64,000 nt of DNA from Micromonospora ureilytica (GCF_015751765.1 NZ_JADOTX010000001.1:5890001-5954000); one strand, 5' to 3'; shown: positions 1 to 8,282, counted from the first letter of the stretch. The notes: generated by a model from the letters alone, not told the origin. A program made the numbers and translations.

Positions 1-184
1 TGCGTCCGGCTGGCGACCCAGGTCCGTCCGATCGGTGACGATGGGGTGACGAAGTCCATCCCAGGTTGTCGGTCGGTTGCGGAGCATGTTGGGTGGACAT
101 TCGCGGGCGACCGATAGTCAGGATCGCCCGTCGGACACGCGGCCGGCCCGGGACGGGCCGCGCCGGGACACGGAAGGCGGGCAC
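1..184. other. Upstream region, no gene recognised
   Basis: No reading frame here looks like a gene and I see no RNA gene. The only clear signal is a purine-rich ribosome-binding stretch (GGAAGGCGG, about 173-181) just before the ATG of the binding-protein gene. Any transporter permease or ATPase partner on this side lies outside the window. Confidence 0.4.
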
Positions 185-1189
185 ATGCGCGCACGTACAC
201 GTCTGGCGATCGGTGCCATCAGCGCCGTCGCCGGGGCAGCGCTCCTCACCGGATGCGGTGACGCCGGCTCGTCCGGCACCGACGCACCGCAGACGAGCGC
301 CTCCGGCGCCGGGTGCGCCCCGGTCGCCGGCCAGCAGCTCATCGCTCTGCAGGACGACAAGAAGCTCCAGAACTCCGACAACGTCATTCCCGCGGTCAAC
401 ACCAAGGCGGCCAACCCGCAGCTGATCGCCGCACTGGACAAGGTCTCCGCCGCACTCGACACCCCGAAGCTCATCCAGCTCAACAAGGCCGTCAACGAGG
501 ACCGCAAGACCGCCAAGGTGGCGGCCGAGGAGTTCGCCAGCGCGAACAACCTCACAGCGGGCATCGCCAAGGGCCCAGGTGGAGACATCACGGTGGGTGC
601 CGGCAACTTCGCCGAGAGCCAGATCCTGGGCGAGCTGTACCGGATCGCGCTCACCTCCGCCGGCTACCAGGTCAAGGTGCAGCAGATCGGCAACCGGGAG
701 CTCTACGCGCCGGCTCTGGAGAAGGGCGAGATCCAGGTCGTCCCGGAGTACGCGGCGACGATGGCCGAGTTCCTCAACACCAAGGCCAACGGCCAGAACG
801 CGCAGCCGGTCTCCTCACCGGACATCAACACGACGGTGACCGCGCTCAAGGCCGAGGGCGACAAGGCCGGCCTCACCTTCGGCACCCCGGCCGCCGCACA
901 GGACCAGAACGCCTTCGCGGTGACCCAGGCATTCGCCGACAAGTACGGCGTCCGGACCCTCTCCGAGTTGGCGGCGAAGTGCTCCGGCAGCGCGACCTCG
1001 CTGGGTGGCCCGCCGGAGTGCGAGCAGCGTCCGTTCTGCAAGCCGGGCCTGGAGAAGACGTACGGGCTGTCGGTCGGCAAGTTCTCCTCGCTGGACCAGG
1101 GCGGCCCGCTGACCAAGAGCGGGCTGCGTGACGGTTCGATCAGCGTGGGCCTGATCTTCTCCTCGGATGGTGCCTTCGCCACCAGCTGA
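185..1189 (+). CDS. Glycine betaine/choline-type ABC substrate-binding lipoprotein, halves permuted
   Basis: 334 aa. An N-terminal signal ends in the lipobox LTGC, so the mature protein should be lipid-anchored outside the membrane, where OpuAC-family proteins capture betaine, choline or carnitine for import. The order is unusual. Residues about 45-125 (LIALQDDKK to EEFASANNL) match what is normally the C-terminal segment of OpuAC/ProX proteins. The usual N-terminal segment (ITVGAGNFAESQIL, then VVPEYAATMAEFL) follows and runs on to the GGPPE and DQGGPLTKSGL regions, and the protein stops shortly after VGLIFSSDGAF, where the missing segment would normally begin. Several extra cysteines (KCSGS, PECEQRPFC) may form a disulfide. 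ATG 185 is chosen over upstream starts because it begins the signal peptide and has an SD. No permease or ATPase gene is in the window. Confidence 0.85.
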   Translation: MRARTRLAIGAISAVAGAALLTGCGDAGSSGTDAPQTSASGAGCAPVAGQQLIALQDDKKLQNSDNVIPAVNTKAANPQLIAALDKVSAALDTPKLIQLNKAVNEDRKTAKVAAEEFASANNLTAGIAKGPGGDITVGAGNFAESQILGELYRIALTSAGYQVKVQQIGNRELYAPALEKGEIQVVPEYAATMAEFLNTKANGQNAQPVSSPDINTTVTALKAEGDKAGLTFGTPAAAQDQNAFAVTQAFADKYGVRTLSELAAKCSGSATSLGGPPECEQRPFCKPGLEKTYGLSVGKFSSLDQGGPLTKSGLRDGSISVGLIFSSDGAFATS

Positions 1190-1285
1190 GCCCTCCCCGC
1201 ACGTGCCGAGGACGCCCCCGCACCCGACCGGGCGGGGGCGTCCGCGCGTCCCGGGGACCCCGTTCCCTCCGATGGATGTCGTGGG

Positions 1286-1302
1286 TAGGCTGCACATCCA
1301 TG
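1286..1302 (+). promoter_or_regulatory. Leaderless-type promoter for the repeat-rich membrane protein
   Basis: A TAGGCT -10 box at 1286-1291 lies 8 nt before ATG 1300. There is no SD sequence in between, so transcription probably starts at or next to the start codon. Confidence 0.5.
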
Positions 1303-3030
1303 CCAGCCCCGGCCACCTCTGACGCCCGGCGTCAACCAACACTGCTGACCATGCTCTTCTGGGCGGGCGTCGCCCTGGCGCCGGTGGCGGCGCTGATCCT
1401 GCTGGTGGCCGACGGCAACGGCCCGCTGCGTTTCGCCGCTGTGCTCGCCATTCTCGCTGTCGTGCTGATCGGTCTCTCCATCGCGCTGCGGCCCGAGGGC
1501 GAAGGCGACTCGGCGCGGACCGACGAGCTGCTGGACGAGATCGAGGAGCTGCGTCGAGAGCTGCGCAGCGAGATCGTGGCCGCCGCCCAGCGCGGCAACC
1601 AGGCGCTTGACCAGGCGCAACGGGCCCAGGAGGGGATTGCCGCGGTGCGCCGCCGCCTCGACGCCAGCGGTGCCGCCCTCGCCGGTGCCGCCCTCGCCGG
1701 TGCCGCCCCCGCTGTCGAGCCGGCGGGCCCCGGGCGGGCGCGGGTGGCCTCCGTCGAGCCGCCGGCGGACGTCGCGCCGGTGGCCCGCAGCCGGGTCCCG
1801 GGTGACGCGTCGGCCGGCCGCGCTCGGGTGTCCGGGCCCGACGACGCGCCCCGACGGGGGCGCCCCGAGCACGACACGCCCCAGTGGGGGCGCTCCGAGC
1901 ACGACACGCCCCAGTGGGGGCGCTCCGAGCACGACACGCCCCAGTGGGGGCGCTCCGAGCACACGGACGAGGACGAGCCGGCGTACGCACGGGAGGCCCC
2001 CGAGCCACCGGCCGCCGCCGGGGTGTACGGCGGGGAACGGCCGGCCGCCACCGCGTACGGCTCAGCCCGCCCCCGGGAACACGACCGCCCCGAACCGGCG
2101 CATCGGCCGGGTGGCGTGGTCCGACACACCGAGACCGTGCACGTCACCACCCGGCACACGGTGGTGGACGGCGGCGCGGCCGAGCCGGCTGGGCGCTACG
2201 GCGGCGGGTACGCCGGTCAGTGGACCCCGCCCGCGCAGGAGTGGAGCCGGGGCGGTGACGCGGATGAGCGCCCCCGCCCGGCCGGCCGAGCGAGGAGCGA
2301 GCCGGAGGAGCGTCCCAGAGCCGGGTACGGCGACGAGCCGGGCTGGGCGGGCCGCCGCGACGAACCGGAGTGGACCGATCGGCGTGACGCGTACGGCCAG
2401 CCCGACGAGCCTGCGCCGGTGGCCCGGTCGCACCGCACACCGGAGAGGCCGGCGGCGAACTCCTGGGACAGCCCGGACGATCGGGGCTGGTCGGAGCCGC
2501 GCGACCGGACGGACGCCGCGGCGCCGCAGCCCGGGCCGCCTCTGCGGGCCGACGACACCGGCGAGTACTGGTCGCAGTTGCGGGCCGGTGACCGGTGGGC
2601 CGCCGTCCGCGACGACGAGAACGGCCGCGAGTTGCGGGTCGGCGAACGCCGGGCCGAGGTGCACGCCGACGCCAGCGGCACCGAGTACCGGGTGGCCGAC
2701 CGCTGGGCCGCCGTCCGCCACGAGGAGCCGCGCCGTCACGAGGACGCCGGCCGGTATGAAGAGCCGCGCCGTCACGAGGACGCCGGCCGCTACGAGGAGC
2801 CGCGCCGTCACGAGGACGCCGGCCGGCGGGCCGAGCCGGGGAGGCCGGCGCTGCCGGTGGGTGGTGTGCCGGTGCCGGACGAGTGGCGCCCACCGCGCCA
2901 ACGCGGCCACCAGGCGGAACCCGAGCCGGAGCGGACCGGCCGGCGGCGGGTCGACGAGCGCTACGGCTACCCGCCCCAGGACGACGTACCGCGTGCCGGC
3001 GGGGCGCCACCCAGCGACCGCTGGCGGTGA
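1300..3030 (+). CDS. Membrane-anchored protein with long charged, repeat-rich tail
   Basis: 576 aa, function unknown. The N-terminus holds two hydrophobic helices (roughly residues 17-37 and 43-59), then a coiled-coil-like stretch (about 67-115, rich in DELLDEIEELRREL). The remaining ~450 residues are low-complexity, rich in R, E, D, P and G. The tail holds a 10-residue tandem repeat (HDTPQWGRSE, four copies including a diverged first one), a 12-residue repeat (EEPRRHEDAGRY, three copies) and two related segments around GEYWSQLRAGDRWAAVRDDE. The plan resembles actinobacterial envelope or division accessory proteins, but no named family was recognised. ATG 1300 is preferred over ATG 1276 because of the TAGGCT box 8 nt upstream; 1276 remains possible. 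Confidence 0.6.
   Translation: MPAPATSDARRQPTLLTMLFWAGVALAPVAALILLVADGNGPLRFAAVLAILAVVLIGLSIALRPEGEGDSARTDELLDEIEELRRELRSEIVAAAQRGNQALDQAQRAQEGIAAVRRRLDASGAALAGAALAGAAPAVEPAGPGRARVASVEPPADVAPVARSRVPGDASAGRARVSGPDDAPRRGRPEHDTPQWGRSEHDTPQWGRSEHDTPQWGRSEHTDEDEPAYAREAPEPPAAAGVYGGERPAATAYGSARPREHDRPEPAHRPGGVVRHTETVHVTTRHTVVDGGAAEPAGRYGGGYAGQWTPPAQEWSRGGDADERPRPAGRARSEPEERPRAGYGDEPGWAGRRDEPEWTDRRDAYGQPDEPAPVARSHRTPERPAANSWDSPDDRGWSEPRDRTDAAAPQPGPPLRADDTGEYWSQLRAGDRWAAVRDDENGRELRVGERRAEVHADASGTEYRVADRWAAVRHEEPRRHEDAGRYEEPRRHEDAGRYEEPRRHEDAGRRAEPGRPALPVGGVPVPDEWRPPRQRGHQAEPEPERTGRRRVDERYGYPPQDDVPRAGGAPPSDRWR
1843..1962 (+). repeat. 30-bp tandem repeat, four copies, in frame
   Basis: Three identical 30-bp units (1873-1902, 1903-1932, 1933-1962) follow a diverged copy at 1843-1872. 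Each encodes ten residues of the type DTPQWGRSEH, so changes in copy number keep the frame. Confidence 0.9.
2722..2826 (+). repeat. 36-bp tandem repeat, three copies, in frame
   Basis: Units at 2722-2757, 2758-2793 and 2794-2826 (the last three bases short) each encode EEPRRHEDAGRY or a close variant. Near-identity at the DNA level suggests recent expansion. Confidence 0.9.
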
Positions 3031-3048
3031 CCGGTCAGGCGACTCCTG

Positions 3049-4236
3049 TCACTTGTCGATGTCGCCGACCACGAAGAACATCGAGCCGAGGATCGCGATC
3101 AGATCCGGGACCAGGCAGCCGGGGAGCAGGGTGGCCAACGCCTGCACGTTCGCGTACGAGGCGGTGCGCAACTTCAACCGCCACGGCGTCTTCTCACCCC
3201 GGGACACCAGGTAGTAACCGTTGATGCCGAGCGGGTTCTCCGTCCAGGCGTACGTGTGCCCCTCCGGCGCCTTGAGCACCTTCGGCAGCCGGGTGTTGAT
3301 CGGCCCGGTCAGCTGGTCCACCCGGTCGAGGCACTGCTCGGCAAGGTCCAGCGACGCGTACACCTGGTCGAGCAGCACCTCGAAACGGGCGTGGCAGTCC
3401 CCGGCGGTCTTGGTGACCACCGGCACGTCCAGCTCGTCGTACGCCAGGTAGGGGTCGTCGCGGCGCAGGTCCAGGTCGAGCCCGGAGGCGCGGGCCACCG
3501 GCCCGGACGCGCCGAACGCGGCGGCGTCCGCGGCGGACAGCACGCCCACGCCGACGGTACGGGCCAGGAAGATCTCGTTACGCCGGATCAGGTGGTCCAG
3601 GTCGGGCAACCGGCGGCGCACCTCGCCGATGGCCGCGCGGGCCCGCCCGGTCCACCCGTACGGCACCTCCTCCTTGAGGCCACCCACCCGGTTGAACATG
3701 TAGTGGATCCGGCCGCCGGAGACCTCCTCCATCACCGCCTGGATGGTCTCCCGTTCCCGGAACGCGTAGAAGATCGGTGTGATCGCCCCGATCTCCAACG
3801 GGTACGAGCCGAGGAACATCAGGTGGTTGAGCACCCGGTTCAGCTCCGCGAGGGCCATCCGCAGCCAGGTGGCCCGCTCCGGCACCTCCATGCCCATCAG
3901 GCGTTCCACAGTGAGCACCACACCCAGCTCGTTGGAGAACGCCGAGAGCCAGTCGTGCCGGTTGGCCAGCACGATGATCTGCCGGTAGTCACGCACCTCG
4001 AAGAGCTTCTCCGCGCCCCGGTGCATGTAACCGACGATCGGTTCGCAGGCGACCACCCGCTCGCCGTCGAGCACCAGCTTCAACCGCAGCACACCATGCG
4101 TGGAGGGGTGCTGCGGGCCGATGTTCAGCACCATGTCGGTGCCGAGTTGCTGATCACCGGTGCCGGCGATCAGCCCGGCCCCGGTGCCGACGGTCAGTTC
4201 ACGGAGGTCCCCGGCGTCGGTGGTCATGCCCGTCAT
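3049..4236 (-). CDS. nuoD: NADH-quinone oxidoreductase subunit D (49-kDa type), stand-alone copy
   Basis: 395 aa. NuoD is the peripheral-arm subunit of respiratory complex I that forms the quinone pocket beside cluster N2. Family signatures are clear: [15 protein letters not shown] (about 40-54), [12 protein letters not shown] (69-80), [12 protein letters not shown], and the C-terminal ending [19 protein letters not shown]. No other nuo gene is nearby, so this is probably not the main nuo-operon copy but a NuoD2-type paralogue. ATG 4236 overlaps the TGA of the upstream methyltransferase gene (ATGA), which indicates translational coupling; ATG 4227 is an alternative. The coupling matters because MidA/NDUFAF7 enzymes methylate an arginine of this subunit in mitochondria; the equivalent here is probably Arg73 in MHRGAEK. 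Confidence 0.93.
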   Translation of the reverse strand: MTGMTTDAGDLRELTVGTGAGLIAGTGDQQLGTDMVLNIGPQHPSTHGVLRLKLVLDGERVVACEPIVGYMHRGAEKLFEVRDYRQIIVLANRHDWLSAFSNELGVVLTVERLMGMEVPERATWLRMALAELNRVLNHLMFLGSYPLEIGAITPIFYAFRERETIQAVMEEVSGGRIHYMFNRVGGLKEEVPYGWTGRARAAIGEVRRRLPDLDHLIRRNEIFLARTVGVGVLSAADAAAFGASGPVARASGLDLDLRRDDPYLAYDELDVPVVTKTAGDCHARFEVLLDQVYASLDLAEQCLDRVDQLTGPINTRLPKVLKAPEGHTYAWTENPLGINGYYLVSRGEKTPWRLKLRTASYANVQALATLLPGCLVPDLIAILGSMFFVVGDIDK

Positions 4237-5438
4237 CGTGCCACGGCCGGCCCGAGCGGGATGCCGACCGGCTGGCGCAACCACAGGTGCCCGCCGAGCC
4301 CGGCCGGGTCGGTCAGCTCGGCCACCGCCGACGCGGCGGCCAGCGCCCGCACGTAGCCGACCGGGTCGGTGCCGGCCAGGCTGAGCGACGGTCGCCCGCC
4401 GTCGGCCCCGAGCGCCCGCAGCGCATCCCGCTGCAGGACCAGTGAGTACGCACACCGGGCGACCGCCGCGCCAGCGGAGGCGACCGAGTCCATGGCCACG
4501 TGCGCGGTCACATCACTCGACCCGTCGGGCACCGGAGGCACCTGCCGCCCACCCCGATACCCGGTCAACGTCCCGTGCACGGGCCTGTTCTCCCGCAGGT
4601 GCCCGTAGTCGACTGCCACCGCGAGCCCTCGGCTGATCTTTCCTACTGCGTTGGCCCAGGCTTCGTCCCGCGGTCTGCCGATCTCTGCGCGGTGGTCGCT
4701 GTGGGGGGTTTCGGGGCAGCCCGGCCGGCTCCGGGCGGTCAGGCTTGATCCCTGCGCCGGCCGGGCTGCCCCGAAACCCGACTCGCCCTCGGTTGTCGCG
4801 TCGGACCAGGTCGCCCCCGGGTTCGGGTCACCGTCCGTACTGAGCGGGCTCGCGGGACTCGGCCACCACTTCGTCAGCCACTCAAGATCGGCGGGGCTGA
4901 CCGGCTCACCGAGCGTTTCGGCGCCGCTGTCGGGGTCGACCAGCAGGTATCGCCAGCCGTCTTCGGTGTGCACTGCGACGTCCAGCGGGACGTTGTCCAG
5001 CCACTCGGTGGCGAGCAGCACTCCGGTGATTCCGGCGGGGATCTCGGTTGTCCAGTTGATCTCTTCGGGCAGGTTCTCCGGGCGGTGGGCGTACTCGACT
5101 GCTGTGAAGCGGACCCGCTCCGCAAGCGACGGACGGGCGGCGACCGACGACGGCTCGTCGGGCGACAGGCGGGCGGAAACCCCCACCGCGCCCCCGACGG
5201 CCTGGTGGATCGCTCGCAGCAGCTCCCCGCGCCCCGCACCCACGTCGACCACGTCGAACCGTGGCGGATGGCCGAGTGTCGAGTCCACCTCCGAGATCAG
5301 GCGCAGTAGGGCGCTCGTGAACGCGGGTGAGGCGTGCACGCTGGTGCGGAAGTGGTCGGCCGGCCCGGCGCCGGCGACGAAGAAGCCACCCGGCCCGTAG
5401 AGGGCTCGGCTCATCGCGTCCCGCCAGGCGATCGACAT
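4233..5438 (-). CDS. MidA/NDUFAF7-family (DUF185) SAM-dependent methyltransferase
   Basis: 401 aa. Recognised by YGPGGFF (14-20), the SAM-binding motif [10 protein letters not shown] (65-74), [10 protein letters not shown] (where MidA proteins have an NEFxDALP-type motif), the AVDYGH segment followed by GTLTGYRGG, and [12 protein letters not shown]. Family members are protein arginine methyltransferases needed for complex I assembly in mitochondria, acting on the 49-kDa subunit. Here the gene directly precedes and overlaps nuoD by 4 nt, which fits that job. A segment of roughly 50 residues rich in S, P, G, D and E, between EWLTKWW and GRPRDEAW, interrupts the family pattern and contains a perfect DNA palindrome. 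Start set at ATG 5438, just ahead of the conserved region; ATG 5549 would add 37 unconvincing residues. Confidence 0.85.
   Translation of the reverse strand: MSIAWRDAMSRALYGPGGFFVAGAGPADHFRTSVHASPAFTSALLRLISEVDSTLGHPPRFDVVDVGAGRGELLRAIHQAVGGAVGVSARLSPDEPSSVAARPSLAERVRFTAVEYAHRPENLPEEINWTTEIPAGITGVLLATEWLDNVPLDVAVHTEDGWRYLLVDPDSGAETLGEPVSPADLEWLTKWWPSPASPLSTDGDPNPGATWSDATTEGESGFGAARPAQGSSLTARSRPGCPETPHSDHRAEIGRPRDEAWANAVGKISRGLAVAVDYGHLRENRPVHGTLTGYRGGRQVPPVPDGSSDVTAHVAMDSVASAGAAVARCAYSLVLQRDALRALGADGGRPSLSLAGTDPVGYVRALAAASAVAELTDPAGLGGHLWLRQPVGIPLGPAVAR
4706..4779. repeat. 23-bp perfect inverted repeat inside the methyltransferase gene
   Basis: Arms at 4706-4728 and 4757-4779 are exact reverse complements separated by 28 nt. 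They lie within the segment that is extra relative to other MidA proteins and stay in frame. This looks like a palindromic element inserted into coding sequence, or a strong mRNA hairpin. Confidence 0.85.
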
Positions 5439-5519
5439 CCACCCACTCCGATTCCGGCCCACGTCACGATCATCCGCGCCGTCCCGCTCGGCAGCGGAGG
5501 GCGCGCGGTGATCAGTTGC

Positions 5520-5559
5520 TGAAAAGTAGGCCAGGAAACCTCCCAGCACCTACTTTTCA
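5520..5559 (-). terminator. Hairpin downstream of the SDR gene
   Basis: Perfect 11-bp arms (TGAAAAGTAGG at 5520-5530 and its complement at 5549-5559) around an 18-nt loop, just beyond the SDR stop on the minus strand. The right arm ends in a short T run, so it is a plausible terminator. Confidence 0.5.
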
Positions 5560-5593
5560 TCATTTGATCAAGGTGGGCTCCCCGGAACTTGGT

Positions 5594-6502
5594 TCAGGCC
5601 TGGAAGTAGTGCCCTTCGTCCAGGTCGGCGATCAGGCCGGGGTGGACAGGGGACCAGCCCAGCAGTTCGCGTGTGAGCGCGGACGACGTCGGATTGTCCA
5701 TCTGCGCGAACGAGCCGAGGAAGCCGAAGTAGTTGTCTGCCTCGTCGGGGCCGATGCTGCGGACCGGGATGTCCAGGTTGCGGCCGATGGCAGCGGCGAT
5801 TTGTTGAAAGGGGACTCCTTCGTCGGCGGCTGCGTGGAGACGCGCACCGGCCGGGGCCTTTTCGAGGGCCAGCCGGTAGAGCTCGGCCGCGTCGAGCGTG
5901 TGCACGGCCGGCCACCGGTTGGTGCCCTCGCCGACGTACGCGGCGTACCCGTTCTGTCGGGCGGCAGCGATGATGGCGGTGATGAAGCCGTAGCGGTCGA
6001 GCGAGCTGTGCACCGTGGGCGCGAGCCGGACGATGGAGGAGCGCACCCCGCGAGAGGCAAAGCCGGCCACGAGGTTCTCGGCGTCGATCCGGTAGCCGCT
6101 CGGGAAGGTGTCGCGTTCGGTGCCGGGGCGGCCGACGATGCCGCCCATCGCGAGCATGGCCGTCCCGCTCGTGCCGACCAGGGGTTTGCCGGAGCCGTCC
6201 AGGCCGTCGGCAAGTGCCTGCAGGGCGTCCAGGTCGGCCTTGGCTGCGCCGGCCAGGTCGCCGTTGAGCATGAGGTCGTGGCGGAACGCCAGGTGGATGA
6301 TCCCGTCGGACGCGGCGGCTTCCGCAGAAAGCATGTCGAGGTCCGACAGCTCGCCGCGGCGTGCCTCAGCGCCGAGCTTCTCGATCGCGGCGGCGGACGT
6401 GTCGGAGCGGGCCAGGCCGACGACCTCGTGTCCGGCGGAGAGCAGTGCCGGCACGACAGCGGAGCCGAGGTGGCCGGAGGCACCTGTGATGAATACGCGC
6501 AT
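5594..6502 (-). CDS. SDR-family NAD(P)-binding oxidoreductase/epimerase-like protein
   Basis: 302 aa, atypical/extended SDR. The N-terminal Rossmann fold opens with ITGASGHLGSAVVPALL (about 5-21), followed by GLARSDTSAAAIEKLGAE, where the cofactor specificity loop is expected. The catalytic YxxxK motif is not obvious: GYRIDAENLV sits near its place, so the protein may be an NAD(P)-sensing or atypical member. Start ATG 6502 has an SD (GAAGGA) 6-7 nt upstream. It is divergent from a TetR gene, and their 119-bp spacer holds three copies of one operator, so it is almost certainly the TetR protein's main target. Substrate unknown. Confidence 0.82.
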   Translation of the reverse strand: MRVFITGASGHLGSAVVPALLSAGHEVVGLARSDTSAAAIEKLGAEARRGELSDLDMLSAEAAASDGIIHLAFRHDLMLNGDLAGAAKADLDALQALADGLDGSGKPLVGTSGTAMLAMGGIVGRPGTERDTFPSGYRIDAENLVAGFASRGVRSSIVRLAPTVHSSLDRYGFITAIIAAARQNGYAAYVGEGTNRWPAVHTLDAAELYRLALEKAPAGARLHAAADEGVPFQQIAAAIGRNLDIPVRSIGPDEADNYFGFLGSFAQMDNPTSSALTRELLGWSPVHPGLIADLDEGHYFQA

Positions 6503-6525
6503 GGCGGTCCTTCGTGGGTAGGGGC

Positions 6526-6605
6526 ATGTCACCTTGCGACATGACCGTACCTCGTGATGTCGCAAGGTGACATGGTTCGGGGAAATTAATGTCGCAGGGT
6601 GACAT
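6526..6605. promoter_or_regulatory. Three-copy 17-bp operator between SDR and TetR genes
   Basis: ATGTCGCAAGGTGACAT occurs in inverse at 6526-6542, direct at 6557-6573, and with one change (ATGTCGCAGGGTGACAT) at 6589-6605. Copies are 31 and 32 bp apart, about three helical turns, so bound dimers would sit on one face. Each copy is itself an imperfect palindrome (ATGTC..GACAT), as expected for a TetR operator. Confidence 0.85.
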
Positions 6606-6621
6606 CGGATACCATCGCGGC

Positions 6622-7194
6622 ATGGCTCGCTGGCAACCAGACGCGCGCGGCCGCTTGGAGGCGGCCGCTTTCGAGTTGTTCCGTGAGCGCGGCTTCGAGC
6701 AGACCACTGTCGCCGACATCGCCGCCCGTGCCGGCCTCGACAAACGCACCTTCTACCGGCTCTTCGGGGACAAGCGCGAGGCTCTCTTCAGCGGCAGCGA
6801 GCGGGTCGAGGAAGCCCTGGTCAAGGTGGTGGCCGAGACGGACGCCGCCCCGTTCGAAGCGGTCATCGCGGCCTTCCGTCAGATGGCTGTGGAAATCTTC
6901 GCGGACCGCCGCGAGCAGGTCCGGATGCGCCAGTCGATCATTGAGAGCAGCCCGGAGCTGCAGGAACGTGAGCTGCGCAAATCGGGCGCACTGATGGCCG
7001 CCGTCACCGCCGCACTCCGGGCCAAGGGCCTCGACGAGACCACGGCCACGCTGGCCACCGAGTCGGGTGGCACGGTCTTCCGCGTGGCGTACGCCCGCTG
7101 GGTCGCGCTCGACAGCGATGCCTCGCTCGCCGACCTGATCGCCGAGGTGGCCACCGAGCTGAGCGCCATCACGTCGGCCTCAGGAAGGCGTTGA
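6622..7194 (+). CDS. TetR-family transcriptional regulator
   Basis: 190 aa. The N-terminal TetR helix-turn-helix is clear (FRERGFEQTTVADIAARAG, then LDKRTFYRLFGDKREAL, about residues 16-53), followed by an all-helical ligand domain. It is divergent from the SDR gene and probably represses both through the three 17-bp sites between them. ATG 6622 is preferred because the upstream in-frame ATG at 6589 is part of operator 3. The nature of the SDR suggests a small-molecule or redox signal, but the inducer cannot be read from the sequence. Confidence 0.9.
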   Translation: MARWQPDARGRLEAAAFELFRERGFEQTTVADIAARAGLDKRTFYRLFGDKREALFSGSERVEEALVKVVAETDAAPFEAVIAAFRQMAVEIFADRREQVRMRQSIIESSPELQERELRKSGALMAAVTAALRAKGLDETTATLATESGGTVFRVAYARWVALDSDASLADLIAEVATELSAITSASGRR

Positions 7195-7307
7195 CAAGGG
7201 CCTCTCCTTCGGTGGTGAAGGTTTTCACACATGCTTGTCCGGGTTCGGTGGGCCGGGCGCATACTTGCGATCGACCGGTACCCCTTCTCGAGGACTGGAT
7301 CGTGGTC

Positions 7308-8282
7308 ATGAGCGCACCGTTGCGCCCGCGTCCGGCCGCCCCACACGGGCCCGCCGCATCGTGGGATCGCGCCGTTCCCGGCGCCCGCGCCAGCTCCCGT
7401 CTGCTCACCGTCGGTGTCGTTGGCGTCGGTCGGGTAGGCACCGTGCTGGGTGCCGCGCTCGCCGCCGCCGGGCACCGGGTGGTTGCCGTCTCCGGCAGTT
7501 CCGGAGCCAGCCGCGCCCGCCTCGCCCTGTTGTTGCCCGAGGTTCCCCGCCGTCCGGTCGCCGCCGTGGCCCACGCCGCCGGCGACCTGTTGCTGATCGC
7601 GGTACCGGACGACAGGCTGGCCGGTGTGGTGGCCGACCTCGCGGAGCGGGGCGCGCTGCACCCGGGTCAGATCGTCGCGCACACCTCGGGAGCGCACGGC
7701 CTGGCCGTGCTGGGGCCGGCTGTCGCGGCCGGTGCCCGGCCGCTCGCCCTGCACCCGGCGATGACCTTCACCGGTACGCCTGACGACCTGGCCCGGCTGG
7801 ACGGCATCTCGTACGGGGTGACCGCCCCGGCGGAGCTGCGCCCGCTGGCTGCCCGGCTGGTCGCCGACCTTGGTGGCGTGCCCGAGTGGGTCGCCGAGTC
7901 GGACCGCCCGCTCTACCATGCCGCGCTGGCCCACGGCGCGAACCACCTGGTGACCCTGGTCAACGAGGCGACCGATCGGTTGCGTGACGCCGGGGTGTCC
8001 CGACCGGAGAAGGTGCTCGCCCCGCTGCTGCACGCCGCCCTGGAGAACGCGCTGCGGCTCGGCGACGACGCGTTGACCGGCCCGGTCTCCCGCGGCGACG
8101 CGGGCACCGTGCAGCGGCACCTGGCCCGGTTGGCGGCCACCGCACCGGAGTCCGTCCCCGCGTACCTGGCGCTGGCCCGTCGTACCGCCGACCGGGCGAT
8201 CGCCGCCGGCCGGCTGCGACCGGTGGACGCACAGTCGCTGCTCGGCGTGTTGGCCGACAGCAGTCGGGAGGTGGCCGCGTGA
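7308..8282 (+). CDS. Rossmann-like and DUF2520 domain protein upstream of panC
   Basis: 324 aa. A NAD(P)-binding fold begins at LTVGVVGVGRVGTVLGAALAAAGH (about 30-53), followed by DUF2520-type helices (LYHAALAHGANHLVTLVNEA). The fold resembles ketopantoate reductase and 6-phosphogluconate dehydrogenase-like enzymes. The gene sits directly before panC, as I recall for the homologous mycobacterial gene, so a role in pantothenate synthesis is an inference worth testing; no activity is established. The TGA begins a dispersed 47-bp repeat that fills the gap to panC. Start ATG 7308 has only a weak SD (AGGA at 7291); GTG 7302 is an alternative. Confidence 0.78.
   Translation: MSAPLRPRPAAPHGPAASWDRAVPGARASSRLLTVGVVGVGRVGTVLGAALAAAGHRVVAVSGSSGASRARLALLLPEVPRRPVAAVAHAAGDLLLIAVPDDRLAGVVADLAERGALHPGQIVAHTSGAHGLAVLGPAVAAGARPLALHPAMTFTGTPDDLARLDGISYGVTAPAELRPLAARLVADLGGVPEWVAESDRPLYHAALAHGANHLVTLVNEATDRLRDAGVSRPEKVLAPLLHAALENALRLGDDALTGPVSRGDAGTVQRHLARLAATAPESVPAYLALARRTADRAIAAGRLRPVDAQSLLGVLADSSREVAA

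Noticed and set aside
703..2008. Long minus-strand frames with PPLGRVVLGA repeats opposite the 1300-3030 gene
   Set aside because: The repeats are the antisense reading of the 30-bp array in the + strand gene, which has the better promoter, helices and coiled coil.
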